DNA from: Lachnospiraceae bacterium UBA3826
GTDB taxonomy: Bacteria; Bacillota; Clostridia; Lachnospirales; Lachnospiraceae
Reading direction: 5' to 3'
Length of the DNA: 13,888 bases
NCBI GenBank assembly: GCA_002393095.1
Contig: DGII01000125.1
Location: 1 to 13,888, forward strand
This document shows positions 6,763 to 13,863 of the stretch, in pieces (positions within the stretch are counted from its first letter, which is position 1; every line of letters begins with the position of its first letter). The notes below the pieces were generated by a model. The model worked only from the letters and a program-made list of their open reading frames with translations. It searched no databases and had not been told where the DNA came from. Both the position numbers and the translations under genes were made by a program.

Positions 6763-7233
6763 ATGGAATTCAGATACAGATATCGTACAAAACCATCGGA
6801 CATCTGGCAGGTAAGGATGTACTATGCTTATGCCTCATATACGGGCATCGTTAATATAATATGCATAGTGGCATCGATCATACTTATCGTAGCCATGTGG
6901 GAGACATCAGCCGGATGGTTCAGGGTATTAATGCTGTTGTTTTTATCGCTATTTACGATCATACAGCCATTGGTGATATACTCCGGGTCGAAAGCACAGG
7001 CAAGGGACAACACTGATGAGATTGAATTGTTTTTTCATGATGCCGGAATGGAGATCAGTACCGCCGGCAAGCATGAGAACTGTCCATGGAAGGATGTCAT
7101 CAGTGTTATTACCAAGCCGACGCTCGTGATCATATATACGGGAGCAAACAGGGGATATATCCTGACAAACAGTGTTCTTAAGGAGACACGAAAAGATTTT
7201 CTTGAATTTGTAAATAAGCACAGAGCAAAATAA
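6763..7233 (+). CDS. YcxB-like membrane protein, 156 aa
   Basis: The N-terminus MEFRYRYRTKPSD is followed by two membrane helices close together (about 27-47 and 50-73), then a soluble region. That region reads EIELFFHDAGMEISTAGKHENCPWKDVISVITKPTLVIIYTGANRGYILTNSVL, a beta-rich PH-like fold with the Trp-Lys-Asp centre typical of YcxB-like proteins. Their molecular function is not known. GGGAG (6749-6753) lies upstream of the ATG. It sits 24 bases after dctM and 26 bases before uxuA on the same strand, so it is co-transcribed with the uronate genes, an uncommon companion for TRAP or Uxu proteins. A role in the membrane near the transporter is possible but is only inference from position. Confidence 0.8.
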   Translation: MEFRYRYRTKPSDIWQVRMYYAYASYTGIVNIICIVASIILIVAMWETSAGWFRVLMLLFLSLFTIIQPLVIYSGSKAQARDNTDEIELFFHDAGMEISTAGKHENCPWKDVISVITKPTLVIIYTGANRGYILTNSVLKETRKDFLEFVNKHRAK

Positions 7234-7259
7234 AGGACACAGGATAGGAGATTAAAGTA

Positions 7260-8336
7260 ATGGAAATGACATTCAGATGGTTCGGAAAAGAGTACGATAC
7301 CGTCACACTAAAGCAGATAAGGCAGATACCGGGTGTAAAAGGGGTCATAACGACACTTTATGATACAATGCCCGGAGATGTATGGAGCCGTGAAAGGATA
7401 CACAGTATGAAGGAGGAGGTAGAAGCCTCCGGATTGCATGTATCAGGAATAGAGAGTGTTAATGTGCACGACTCTATCAAGATCGGTGACAGTGACAGGG
7501 ATATGTATATTGATAACTACATTGAGACCCTTAAGAATCTGGGTGAAGAGAATATACATATGGTCTGCTATAATTTCATGCCGGTCTTTGACTGGACCAG
7601 AACGGAGCTTGCAAGGTTAAGACCTGACGGCTCTACGGTAATGGCCTACACTCAGGAAGCGGTTGATGCCCTTGATCCGGAGAAGATGTTCGACTCAATA
7701 GCAGGAGATATGAACGGATCTGTCATGCCGGGATGGGAACCCGAACGCATGGAGAAGGTTAAGGAGCTTTTCGAAATGTACAAGGATGTGGATGAGGATA
7801 AGCTTTTTGAGAATCTTAAGTACTTCCTTGAGCGCATAATGCCTGTATGTAATGAGTACGACATTAAGATGGCGATACACCCGGATGATCCTGCGTGGAG
7901 CGTATTCGGACTCCCAAGGATAATAATCAATAAAGAGAATATACTTAAGATGATGAAGATGGTAGATGATCCTCATAACGGAGTGACATTCTGCTCAGGC
8001 TCTTATGGAACCAACATCAATAATGACCTGCCGGATATGATCAGGTCATTAAAGGGAAGGATTCATTTTGCACATGTTCGTAATCTTAAATTCAATACGC
8101 CGACGGATTTTGAGGAATCGGCACATCTGTCAGAGGATGGTTCCTTTGATATGTTTGAGATAATGCAGGCTTTATATGATATAGGCTTTGACGGTCCCAT
8201 ACGTCCGGATCACGGAAGAATGATATGGGATGAGAAGGCAATGCCGGGATACGGATTGTATGACAGAGCACTTGGCGCAACCTATCTTAACGGATTGTGG
8301 GAGGCTATCGTCAAGGCAAAAGAGAGGTGGTCGTGA
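7260..8336 (+). CDS. uxuA: Mannonate dehydratase UxuA
   Basis: 358 aa. It converts D-mannonate to 2-keto-3-deoxy-D-gluconate (EC 4.2.1.8) in the cytoplasm. It has a TIM-barrel fold and needs Mn2+ or another divalent ion. The start MEMTFRWFGKEYDTVTLKQIRQIPGVKGV and the block DVWSRERI are characteristic. His207 (MAIHPDDP), Cys245 (FCSGSYG), His272 (AHVRN) and Asp317 (RPDHGR) match the order and spacing of the metal ligands I recall for the Streptococcus suis enzyme. Ribosome site ATAGGAG (7244-7250) is nine bases before the ATG. The stop overlaps the next start by one base (TGATG), coupling it to the reductase. The gene looks intact and functional. Confidence 0.95.
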   Translation: MEMTFRWFGKEYDTVTLKQIRQIPGVKGVITTLYDTMPGDVWSRERIHSMKEEVEASGLHVSGIESVNVHDSIKIGDSDRDMYIDNYIETLKNLGEENIHMVCYNFMPVFDWTRTELARLRPDGSTVMAYTQEAVDALDPEKMFDSIAGDMNGSVMPGWEPERMEKVKELFEMYKDVDEDKLFENLKYFLERIMPVCNEYDIKMAIHPDDPAWSVFGLPRIIINKENILKMMKMVDDPHNGVTFCSGSYGTNINNDLPDMIRSLKGRIHFAHVRNLKFNTPTDFEESAHLSEDGSFDMFEIMQALYDIGFDGPIRPDHGRMIWDEKAMPGYGLYDRALGATYLNGLWEAIVKAKERWS

Positions 8337-9952
8337 TGCGATTAAGTCAGGAAGGAATTAAGAATAGAGAGGAATGGCTGGAAAAAGGCTATATTCTGCC
8401 TGAATTTGACAGACAGAGGATGATAGAGAGCACAAGAAAGAACCCGGAGTGGGTTCACTTCGGTGCAGGCAATATCTTCCGTGCTTTTCAGGCGGCAGTG
8501 GCACAGAAGCTTCTTGATAAAGGGATAACGGATAAGGGAATAATCGTCGTTGAGGGCTTTGACTATGAGATAATTGAGAAGATGTACAGACCCCATGACG
8601 ATCTGTCGATTCTGGTCACACTTAAAAATGACGGAAATATCGAAAAGACAGTGATCGGAAGTATAGCCGAATCATGTATACTTGATTCGGATAATGATGC
8701 GGAATACAGCAGATTAAAGGAGATATTCAGGAGTGAGTCTCTTAGAATGGCCACTTTTACCATAACGGAGAAGGGCTACAGTCTCCATGACGGCAAGGGA
8801 GAGTTACTTCCTTCAGTTGTGCTTGATTATGAGAAAGGGCCGGACAAGCCCTCAAGTTATATAGGCAAGGTCACATCACTTTTATATGAGAGATTCATAT
8901 CAGGTGCCAAGCCGATAGCAATGGTAAGTACTGATAATTGTTCTCATAACGGGGATAAATTATATGCCGCCGTAGCCGCTTTTTCTAAGGAATGGGTCAA
9001 GAGAGGGCTTGCGGATAAGGGATTCGAGGCTTATATCAATGATCCGTCCAAGGTGTCATTCCCTTGGAGCATGATAGATAAGATCACACCAAGACCCGAT
9101 CCGTCCGTAGAGGAGCTGCTTAAGAAGGATGAGATAGAGGAGCTTGAGAATGTCATAACATCCAAGAAAACCTACGTTGCACCCTTTGTCAATGCCGAAG
9201 AATCGGAATATCTGGTTATCGAGGATAAATTTCCGGCAGGAAGAGCTCAGCTTGAGAAGGGCGGTCTGATCTTCACAGACAGAGAGACGGTAGATAAGGT
9301 TGAGAAGATGAAGGTATGTACCTGTCTTAATCCTCTTCACACATCACTGGCCGTATTCGGATGTCTGCTTGGCTTTACCAAGATATCGGATGAGATGAAG
9401 GATGCAGATCTTAAGGGTCTGGTAGAGGAGATAGGCTATAAAGAGGGACTTCCGGTAGTTACAGACCCCGGAGTACTTGATCCGAAGGAGTTCATTGATA
9501 CGGTACTTAATGTGCGAATTCCCAATCCTTTCATGCCGGATACACCTCAGCGTATAGCTACGGATACCTCGCAGAAGCTTGCAATAAGGTTCGGCGAGAC
9601 CATTAAGAATTATATGATAACCGGTAAGGATATGGCCGGTCTTAAGCTTATACCGCTTGTATTCGCAGGCTGGATAAGATATCTTATGGCTGTGGATGAT
9701 GAGGGTAACAGCTTCGAATTAAGTCCCGATCCGCTGCTTGCAACCGTCACACCTTATGTCGAAGGAATAGATAAGTTAAGCACAGATAAGCTTAAGGAAA
9801 AGCTCATGCCCCTTCTTAAGAATGATACTATATTCGGAGTAGACCTTGAGAAAGCAGGGTTAAGCGGGGCTGTCATTGATTATCTTGAGGAATTGCTACA
9901 GGGTAACGGATCGGTAAGGAGAACTCTTCACAAGTATGTATCGGCTGTATGA
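8336..9952 (+). CDS. uxuB: Fructuronate reductase, mannitol dehydrogenase family (UxuB-type)
   Basis: 538 aa. It is expected to reduce D-fructuronate to D-mannonate with NADH, feeding UxuA. The N-terminal nucleotide-binding part contains VHFGAGNIFRAFQAAVAQ. The C-terminal catalytic part contains KMKVCTCLNPLHTSLAVFGCLLG (Lys326, Asn332, His335) and PNPFMPDTPQRIATDTSQKLAIRFGETI, as in the long-chain polyol dehydrogenases. It is longer than the E. coli UxuB I recall (about 486 aa). The Lys-to-Asn spacing appears one residue longer than in the classical K-x4-N-G-S-H motif. The ATG at 8336 is chosen for AGAGAGGTGG just upstream and the one-base TGATG overlap with uxuA; a longer reading from 8297 would overlap uxuA by 40 bases. 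Substrate assignment relies on the uxuA neighbour; a tagaturonate or mannitol reductase is the alternative. Confidence 0.85.
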   Translation: MRLSQEGIKNREEWLEKGYILPEFDRQRMIESTRKNPEWVHFGAGNIFRAFQAAVAQKLLDKGITDKGIIVVEGFDYEIIEKMYRPHDDLSILVTLKNDGNIEKTVIGSIAESCILDSDNDAEYSRLKEIFRSESLRMATFTITEKGYSLHDGKGELLPSVVLDYEKGPDKPSSYIGKVTSLLYERFISGAKPIAMVSTDNCSHNGDKLYAAVAAFSKEWVKRGLADKGFEAYINDPSKVSFPWSMIDKITPRPDPSVEELLKKDEIEELENVITSKKTYVAPFVNAEESEYLVIEDKFPAGRAQLEKGGLIFTDRETVDKVEKMKVCTCLNPLHTSLAVFGCLLGFTKISDEMKDADLKGLVEEIGYKEGLPVVTDPGVLDPKEFIDTVLNVRIPNPFMPDTPQRIATDTSQKLAIRFGETIKNYMITGKDMAGLKLIPLVFAGWIRYLMAVDDEGNSFELSPDPLLATVTPYVEGIDKLSTDKLKEKLMPLLKNDTIFGVDLEKAGLSGAVIDYLEELLQGNGSVRRTLHKYVSAV

Positions 9953-9971
9953 CAGAACGTACAGAACTAAA

Positions 9972-10001
9972 TTGCAGAGGATGATCAGGTAATTGTATAA
10001 A
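9972..10001 (+). promoter_or_regulatory. Weak candidate internal promoter upstream of gntR
   Basis: A -35-like TTGCAG (9972-9977), an 18-bp spacer, and a -10-like TATAAA (9996-10001). It would start transcription near 10008, right at the left arm of the inverted repeat. Since no terminator follows uxuB, the regulator may also be read from the main operon promoter. Confidence 0.3.
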
Positions 10002-10003
10002 GG

Positions 10004-10117
10004 ATCTGAGGGGCTTTAGTGTGAAAAAATATGAGTTTATTAAAAAAAATAATTCCTCTTTTTATGATGATACTGTTTCTTGAGAGTATTGCAGGTTGTG
10101 CAATTAGCCCCTCAGAT
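10004..10117 (+). repeat. 12-bp perfect inverted repeat with inner hairpin between uxuB and gntR
   Basis: ATCTGAGGGGCT (10004-10015) is the exact reverse complement of AGCCCCTCAGAT (10106-10117), with 90 bases between. Directly inside the right arm is a second hairpin, ATTGCA (10088-10093) with TGCAAT (10099-10104) and loop GGTTG. Together they could form a closed RNA domain in the uxuB-gntR transcript. I cannot assign it to a known RNA family. Confidence 0.55.
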
Positions 10118-10141
10118 GATAATAAGGCAGTAAGCGAGTAG
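10031..10141 (+). CDS. Candidate 36-aa lipoprotein-like small ORF
   Basis: The ORF encodes a near-ideal lipoprotein signal: Met-Ser-Leu-Leu-Lys-Lys, then a hydrophobic run IIPLFMMILFLES, then lipobox I-A-G-C with Cys23. Only 13 residues follow the cysteine (AISPSDDNKAVSE). It would give a tiny membrane-anchored peptide. No convincing ribosome site is near the ATG; the AGGGG at 10009-10013 is 17 bases away. Its stop TAG overlaps an AGGAG that serves the next ATG at 10150. It lies inside the 10004-10117 inverted repeat, so initiation and RNA folding may affect each other. It could equally be the remnant of a longer lipoprotein gene. Its function is unknown. Confidence 0.4.
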   Translation: MSLLKKIIPLFMMILFLESIAGCAISPSDDNKAVSE

Positions 10142-10230
10142 GAGAGAGTATGCGATTTTTACCTTGCAACAAAAGAAGCAGAAGGAAGCAGGTAAGGGTA
10201 AGCTTTATTTTGTATAGGAGAAGCATCAAT

Positions 10231-10902
10231 ATGGACAGATCTCTGAATCAGATCACTTATGACAGATTTAAAAAGGACATCATGACATTCGCCTTAAAGC
10301 CGGGGGAGCCTGTATCGGCAAGTAAGATCGCGGAGCGCTACGGTGTCAGCCGGACACCTGCCAGAGAAGCACTTGTGAGACTTCAGGATGAAGGTATGAT
10401 AGATATCTTCCCCCAGTCAAAGTCCATGATCTCGAAGATCAATGAAGAGAGGATATGGCAGGAATGGTTCGTCAGGAAATCTCTTGAGATAGGAATGGTG
10501 GAAGCCTTCTTTAAGGGCGTCAGAGCCGAAGATATCGTGAAGATGAAGGAATGTGTGGAAAGGATCAAGAATCTTACTTTAAAGCCTGTAAGTCATGAGA
10601 CCTCTTTTGAATACATCCGTTGTGATGACGAATTCCATTATCTGTTCCATATTGCGGCGGGAGAGAAGCTTGCGGCCGATATAATCAGGAATTCCCTCCC
10701 TAATTATAAGAGGGTAAGGCTTCTGATTGATATGGAGAATACCAATAAGGACAGAACGATAAGCGACCATGAAACCCTCATAAGACTGACGGAGGAGAGA
10801 AAGGTTAAGGAATATGGGGAATTCCTTGAAGAGCATCTGAGCCATATCGTTAAGGACATACCGGCGATGAGGGAGAAGTATCCGAGTATGTTCGAGAATT
10901 AG
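10231..10902 (+). CDS. GntR-family transcriptional regulator, FCD (FadR-like) subgroup
   Basis: 223 aa. The N-terminal winged helix (about 1-70) has the family pattern LKPGEPVSASKIAERYGVSRTPAREALVRLQDEGMI. The C-terminal FCD ligand domain shows the expected metal-ligand set Asp132 and His136 (DDEFH), His180 (SDHE) and His202 (EEHL). Members often sense sugar acids and repress their catabolic operon. Its position after uxuB and the CTAGCATG palindrome in the dctP promoter make it the probable local regulator. The ATG at 10231 follows GGAG (10217-10220) and gives the usual family length. An ATG at 10150, with AGGAG five bases before it, would add 27 basic residues of atypical codon use, so translation from there remains possible. 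Confidence 0.85.
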   Translation: MDRSLNQITYDRFKKDIMTFALKPGEPVSASKIAERYGVSRTPAREALVRLQDEGMIDIFPQSKSMISKINEERIWQEWFVRKSLEIGMVEAFFKGVRAEDIVKMKECVERIKNLTLKPVSHETSFEYIRCDDEFHYLFHIAAGEKLAADIIRNSLPNYKRVRLLIDMENTNKDRTISDHETLIRLTEERKVKEYGEFLEEHLSHIVKDIPAMREKYPSMFEN

Positions 10903-10965
10903 GGCATTTTTATAAAAATTTAACAGACATATCTTATTTATATTCTTTTTTTCAAAAAATCGGGG

Positions 10966-10974
10966 TGGTATACT
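10966..10974 (+). promoter_or_regulatory. Extended -10 promoter of the two-component operon
   Basis: An extended -10, TGGTATACT, with TATACT at 10969-10974 and no clear -35 at the usual distance. The expected start is at or next to base 10981, which is the A of the kinase ATG. Confidence 0.5.
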
Positions 10975-10980
10975 GTATCT

Positions 10981-12087
10981 ATGAATTTAAGCAAAAGACT
11001 TACTTTTACATTCGTATCGCTTATGACCATTCCGGTGGTTCTTGCGATAGCATCGTGTATATTCTTAGTGGTATACGATGACCCTCAGATATCAAGACAG
11101 CTCGTAGTGGAAGCCATATGGGTACTTATCATAGTGCTTGTGGCTTTTGATATTATGTTGACCACATGGGTCAATAAGGGCGTTTTTCTCCATATCAGAG
11201 AGCTTAATAAGGCCATGGGAGATATCGCTGAGGGAGATTTTGATAATGTACTTGACTCAACATCCGTGGATGGTGAGATATCGGAGCTTTTCGCAAGCTA
11301 TGAGGATATGAGGCTCAAGCTTAAGGAATCTACTGAGGACCGGTTAAAGGACGAAGCCACAAGCAAAGAGCTCATAAGCAATATCACTCATGATCTTAAG
11401 ACTCCCATCACATCCATTAAGGGTTATGCGGAAGGAATACTTGACGGTGTGGCGGATACGGATGAGAAGAAAGAGCGTTATATACGAACCATATATGACA
11501 AGACCAAGGATCTTGACAGGCTGCTTAACGAACTGACATATTATTCCGGTATCGACAGTAATAAGATACCATATACCTTCCATCGTATCAATGTGGGAGA
11601 TTTCTTCGTTGATTGTGTCGAAGAGGTCGGTATGGATCTTGGCAACAGGAATATCAAGCTGAATTTTGAGAACCTACTTGAGCCGGGAACGCGCATTATA
11701 GCCGATCCGATACAGCTTCGCAAGGTCATAGACAATATCATAGGCAACAGTGTTAAATATATGGATAAGCCGGACGGTCAGATAGATATAAGACTTCTTG
11801 ATGCGGTTGACAGCGTCCGTATAGAGATAGAGGATAACGGCAAAGGAATAGCGTCTAAGGATCTGGGCAAGATATTCGAGAGATTCTATCGCACGGATGC
11901 TTCTCGTAACTCCGCACAGGGTGGAAGCGGCATAGGATTGTCCATTGTGAAGAAGATAGTGGAGGATCATGGCGGATACATATGGGCGACTAGTAAAGAG
12001 GGCGAAGGAACGTGTATGCACTTTGTAATCCGCAAGTATTCTGAGGATAATGAGGCCAGGAAGGATGACACACATATAGAGCAATGA
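10981..12087 (+). CDS. Sensor histidine kinase with short extracytoplasmic loop
   Basis: 368 aa membrane kinase. Helix 1 is about 8-32 and helix 2 about 42-64, joined by only some nine residues (DDPQISRQL), so there is almost no external sensor domain; stimuli may be sensed within the membrane or through a partner. A HAMP linker follows (about 65-118). The H-box THDLKTPITSIKGY carries the phosphorylated His137. The ATPase domain is complete: N-box Asn252 and Asn256 (NIIGNSVKY), G1 DNGKGI (285-290), F-box FERFYR and G2 GGSGIGL (314-320). No ordinary ribosome site is close to the ATG; GGGGTGG is 12 bases away and inside the promoter. The response regulator follows 25 bases after the stop. The signal it senses is unknown. 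Confidence 0.9.
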   Translation: MNLSKRLTFTFVSLMTIPVVLAIASCIFLVVYDDPQISRQLVVEAIWVLIIVLVAFDIMLTTWVNKGVFLHIRELNKAMGDIAEGDFDNVLDSTSVDGEISELFASYEDMRLKLKESTEDRLKDEATSKELISNITHDLKTPITSIKGYAEGILDGVADTDEKKERYIRTIYDKTKDLDRLLNELTYYSGIDSNKIPYTFHRINVGDFFVDCVEEVGMDLGNRNIKLNFENLLEPGTRIIADPIQLRKVIDNIIGNSVKYMDKPDGQIDIRLLDAVDSVRIEIEDNGKGIASKDLGKIFERFYRTDASRNSAQGGSGIGLSIVKKIVEDHGGYIWATSKEGEGTCMHFVIRKYSEDNEARKDDTHIEQ

Positions 12088-12112
12088 TATACGATCATAA
12101 CAGGAGGCGATC

Positions 12113-12802
12113 ATGAGTAAGGTACTGATAATAGAAGATGAAGAGACGATAGCCGAGCTTGAGAAGGACTATCTTGAACTGTCTGATTTTACCGTTGATA
12201 TAGAGAATAGCGGTGACAAAGGACTTACAAGGGCACTTAATGAAGACTATGACATAATAGTCTTAGATCTTATGCTTCCCGGAATAGACGGCTTCGAGGT
12301 ATGCAGGAAGATCCGTGAAAAGAAGCAGATACCGATCCTTATGGTATCCGCCAAGAAGGATGATGTGGATAAGATACGCGGTCTTGGCTTAGGGGCTGAT
12401 GATTATATGACTAAGCCCTTCTCACCGAGCGAGCTTGTGGCAAGAGTCAAGGCGCATTTGTCACGCTATGAGAGACTTATGTCAACCAACCAGAAGCAGA
12501 ATGATGTTATTGAGATACGGGGCATTAAGATAGACAAGACCGCCAGACGGGTGTTCGTCGATGGCGAGGAGAAGCCCTTTACTACCAAGGAATTCGATCT
12601 GCTCACTTTTCTGGCAGAGAATCCCAATCATGTCTATTCCAAGGAGGAGCTGTTCCGTGAGATATGGGATATGGATTCCATCGGAGATATCGCAACCGTC
12701 ACCGTGCATATCAAGAAGATACGAGAGAAGATAGAGATAGATACATCGAATCCTCAGTATATAGAGACTATATGGGGCGTGGGATACCGCTTCAAGGTGT
12801 GA
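12113..12802 (+). CDS. Response regulator, OmpR/PhoB family
   Basis: 229 aa. The receiver domain (1-118) has the acidic pocket Glu8-Asp9, the phosphorylated Asp52 (VLDLMLPG), Ser79 and Lys101 (TKPF). After a short linker, a winged-helix DNA-binding domain (about 128-229) shows the OmpR pattern: FTTKEFDLLTFLAENPNHVYSKEELFREIW, then VTVHIKKIREKIE and ending WGVGYRFKV. It is the partner of the adjacent kinase and would act as a transcription factor. AGGAGG (12102-12107) is five bases before the ATG. No transporter or other obvious target lies next to the pair. A strong terminator stem follows immediately after the stop. Confidence 0.93.
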   Translation: MSKVLIIEDEETIAELEKDYLELSDFTVDIENSGDKGLTRALNEDYDIIVLDLMLPGIDGFEVCRKIREKKQIPILMVSAKKDDVDKIRGLGLGADDYMTKPFSPSELVARVKAHLSRYERLMSTNQKQNDVIEIRGIKIDKTARRVFVDGEEKPFTTKEFDLLTFLAENPNHVYSKEELFREIWDMDSIGDIATVTVHIKKIREKIEIDTSNPQYIETIWGVGYRFKV

Positions 12803-12806
12803 GCAG

Positions 12807-12836
12807 ACAAGCCCTGTACAAGAGTACAGGGCTTGT
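12807..12836 (+). terminator. Terminator hairpin after the two-component operon
   Basis: A perfect 13-bp stem, ACAAGCCCTGTAC (12807-12819) with GTACAGGGCTTGT (12824-12836), loop AAGA, four bases after the response regulator stop. The trailing tract is A/T-rich (TATAAATTAT) rather than a pure T-run. It also lies at the 3' end of the convergent gene and may stop transcription both ways. Confidence 0.75.
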
Positions 12837-12842
12837 TATAAA

Positions 12843-13574
12843 TTATATAGATGCGTACAGATCGCCACCATTTGCAGTAAAGGTTATTCCTGAGAAATTA
12901 TATATATTAGCATTCATAATATTCGGAGCAATGTATTTTACACATGTGAAATTACACGAAACGGTTCTTTTATCCGAGGAAATCGAAGAGGTAAAGCTTG
13001 TAGCACCATAGCAAGGATAAGAACCCATGTGATCACCGTAACCATCGACTGATACATACATATCATGGCCATTGGCATAGTACACTGTTGATCTTATATA
13101 AAGGTAGTTGTTAGGAGCATAAGAATAGTACCATTTTTGGGTGCTGGAATATGAACGATATTCCCCATCATGTCCTCTTCTCTGAAGGTTGCTTTTTTCT
13201 ACTGGGTATAAATGGTCAGGGTTGTAATAATAATGCTCTGCAGTGGAGTAATTGTATTCTAAACCTGTTGTATTATCATTTGTATAAGCAATATCTGCCT
13301 GAATTGCACTGTATACATAATCTTTAAATTCATTTAATGTCATCTGCTGAAAATATTTTTCAACTTCCTCAATAGATCTTCCTTCTTTTTTTAGTATTTC
13401 ATCTGTAGGAAAACAATAATTAGTTCCAAACTCGCTATTAATCGCATCGAGTTCTTTTTGATAATCAGACAGCAGCATAAGAGATTTTGCTTTTGCATTA
13501 TTACCGATACAGAACACGGTGAAAGATAATAATAATAAGGACAGAATAGTTATAAAGAATACATTTTTTTTCAT
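12843..13574 (-). CDS. Secreted tyrosine-rich protein of unknown function
   Basis: 243 aa. An N-terminal signal peptide (MKKNVFFITILSLLLLSFTVFCIG) is followed by a plausible cleavage site after Ala29 (NNAKA). An acidic helical region (about 35-100) precedes a C-terminal half rich in Tyr, Ser, Asn and Gly that looks beta-rich, with YYSYAPNNYLYIRSTVYYANG and VSVDGYGDHMGSYPCYG. About 28 of the 243 residues are tyrosine, and four cysteines remain after cleavage. I do not recognise the family. The ATG at 13574 is chosen because AAGGAG lies 11 bases before it and the signal peptide begins there; reading from 13604 adds ten residues before it. The gene is visibly more A+T-rich than its neighbours, which may reflect acquisition. 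It would act outside the cell or at the wall. Confidence 0.78.
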   Translation of the reverse strand: MKKNVFFITILSLLLLSFTVFCIGNNAKAKSLMLLSDYQKELDAINSEFGTNYCFPTDEILKKEGRSIEEVEKYFQQMTLNEFKDYVYSAIQADIAYTNDNTTGLEYNYSTAEHYYYNPDHLYPVEKSNLQRRGHDGEYRSYSSTQKWYYSYAPNNYLYIRSTVYYANGHDMYVSVDGYGDHMGSYPCYGATSFTSSISSDKRTVSCNFTCVKYIAPNIMNANIYNFSGITFTANGGDLYASI

Positions 13575-13625
13575 TAATAACAATCTCCTTGTCCATGTTT
13601 GCAACCAAAATATGTGCTTACACTA

Positions 13626-13654
13626 ATTATACTAACATACGAATTAAAAACTAA
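13626..13654 (-). promoter_or_regulatory. Promoter of the secreted-protein gene
   Basis: On the minus strand there is a perfect -10 TATAAT (13626-13631) with a weak -35 TTAGTT (13649-13654) at 17 bp. The start would be near 13619, about 45 bases before the ATG. Confidence 0.5.
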
Positions 13655-13827
13655 GCAAGTAGATAACGGGGGGATTAGTCAGAAGTCTGTAGGGAAGAAC
13701 CCTAAGCAATGCGAGCTTTTTGTTGTTTTTCACAAATTTGAGTGATAAAATAAAGATTAATTAAAAAAATTCTTATAACTCTATAAACTTTTTTAGTAGG
13801 AATGACAATATAACTGTGTTAAGGGCA

Positions 13828-13845
13828 TCTATCACAGATGATAGA
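13828..13845 (+). other. Small hairpin before the last gene
   Basis: TCTATCA (13828-13834) pairs with TGATAGA (13839-13845) around a CAGA loop, ending three bases before the AAGGAGGAG ribosome site. An alternative pairing, CATCT (13826-13830) with AGATG (13836-13840), competes with it. It might be an operator or a translational element. The rest of 13605-13827 holds only the minus-strand promoter and a weak hairpin (TAGGG/CCCTA, 13690-13704). Confidence 0.35.
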
Positions 13846-13863
13846 GTTAAGGAGGAGAAATAT

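Noticed and set aside
10906..10919. 14-bp A/T-only palindrome (ATTTTTA/TAAAAAT) after gntR as a terminator
   Set aside because: The stem has no G-C pairs and no separate T-run; it is at most a bent or upstream promoter element.
12664..13011. Plus-strand ORF overlapping the response regulator end and the terminator
   Set aside because: It runs through the terminator stem and the antisense of the secreted gene, and has no ribosome site or family features.
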